Source: Asterias rubens
Lineage: Eukaryota > Echinodermata > Asteroidea > Forcipulatida > Asteriidae
Assembly: GCF_902459465.1 (NCBI RefSeq)
Contig: NC_047078.1
Location: 2,341,691 to 2,405,690, forward strand
DNA: 64,000 bases
Direction: 5' to 3'
Shown here: one piece after another, positions 63,605 to 64,000 of the stretch
Position numbering within the stretch: position 1 is the stretch's first letter
Layout: each line of letters opens with the position of its first letter
Translations under genes and position numbers: made by a program
Notes under the pieces: model-generated
What the model was told of the DNA's origin: nothing
What the model saw: the letters and a program-made list of their open reading frames with translations, nothing else
Databases searched by the model: none

Positions 63605-64000
63605 GTCGGCTTGTGTAAGAACACACAAGTGTGTAAACACCTGCAATCGGGGACCTCCTATGGTCCCTCTTCAGTGTGTACTTGGTATTTCAAGCCCTGA
63701 CCGGACTTGTTTGGTTGTGGGGTTGCAGACCAAATGCTAAAACTACTTGACTCTGGCCAGTCGGACAGTGGCTACTCTGTTCCCTGTGTCATGTCAGTGC
63801 AGAATGCCTGCTTAAACCTCAACCCATGCAGCAGCCCCAAATGTATGACGTTTTAACCAAATCATGTATTCTATCTTTTTGTACAAGAAACCCCCTAACG
63901 CACAACCCCACCTAAACCATAGCAATGTGAATATGAAAAGGCAATGAAATGAACCATGCTCCCCGAACATTTCCTAATACCAAGAAATGAAACGTGCTAT
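63605..64000. other. Right end of the window, nothing recognised
   Basis: No exon, RNA or repeat identified; presumably an intron of the coiled-coil gene. Confidence 0.4.

Overview
The window is animal (metazoan) nuclear DNA. Its genes have many introns, and the ground between exons is dense with short inverted-repeat elements, tRNA-derived SINE-like repeats and LINE tails. The gene set (rolling stone, SSUH2, EI24, ZDHHC23-like) and the repeat style point to an invertebrate deuterostome. I favour an echinoderm, probably a sea star, but this is inference and no marker here proves it.

Five protein genes can be read from splice sites and family motifs. They are: a complete three-exon rolling stone-like membrane protein (minus, 3688-8028); a complete thirteen-exon SSUH2-like Cys-rich protein (minus, 10904-36319); EI24, with six exons found and the last exon unresolved (minus, 49203-55085); a complete four-exon ZDHHC23-like palmitoyltransferase (plus, 56790-60076); and the last two exons of a coiled-coil protein whose upstream part was not found (minus, 62539-63225). 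Splice phases agree at every junction listed.

The most striking feature lies at 19147-33483. It is a head-to-tail array of 80 serine-tRNA units, all on the plus strand: 42 with anticodon AGA, 37 with UGA and one with AUA. Most units recur about every 172 bp, and most have intact A and B boxes with a T-run directly after. The array sits inside the 16.4 kb third intron of the SSUH2-like gene, antisense to it. It has grown by block duplications (1490, 854, 1210 bp), contains chimeric units, carries an amplified lineage of B-box-dead copies, and holds a LINE fragment that was duplicated with its neighbours.

A second large structure lies at 37864-44395. About 5.5 kb of a 54-bp satellite is bounded by two nearly identical 355-bp arms in opposite orientation. 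The satellite shows a 1560-bp higher-order repeat, and a degenerate copy in reverse orientation lies beyond the right arm.

The rest is mostly mobile-element debris. One palindromic-ended family of about 380 bp is present twelve times, one copy split by a nested insertion. There are at least ten other inverted-repeat families, a fold-back cluster of the 11-mer CACTTCGTACC, and 14-bp and 23-bp minisatellites. The genes do not form an obvious pathway; EI24 and ZDHHC23 are divergent neighbours 1.7 kb apart.
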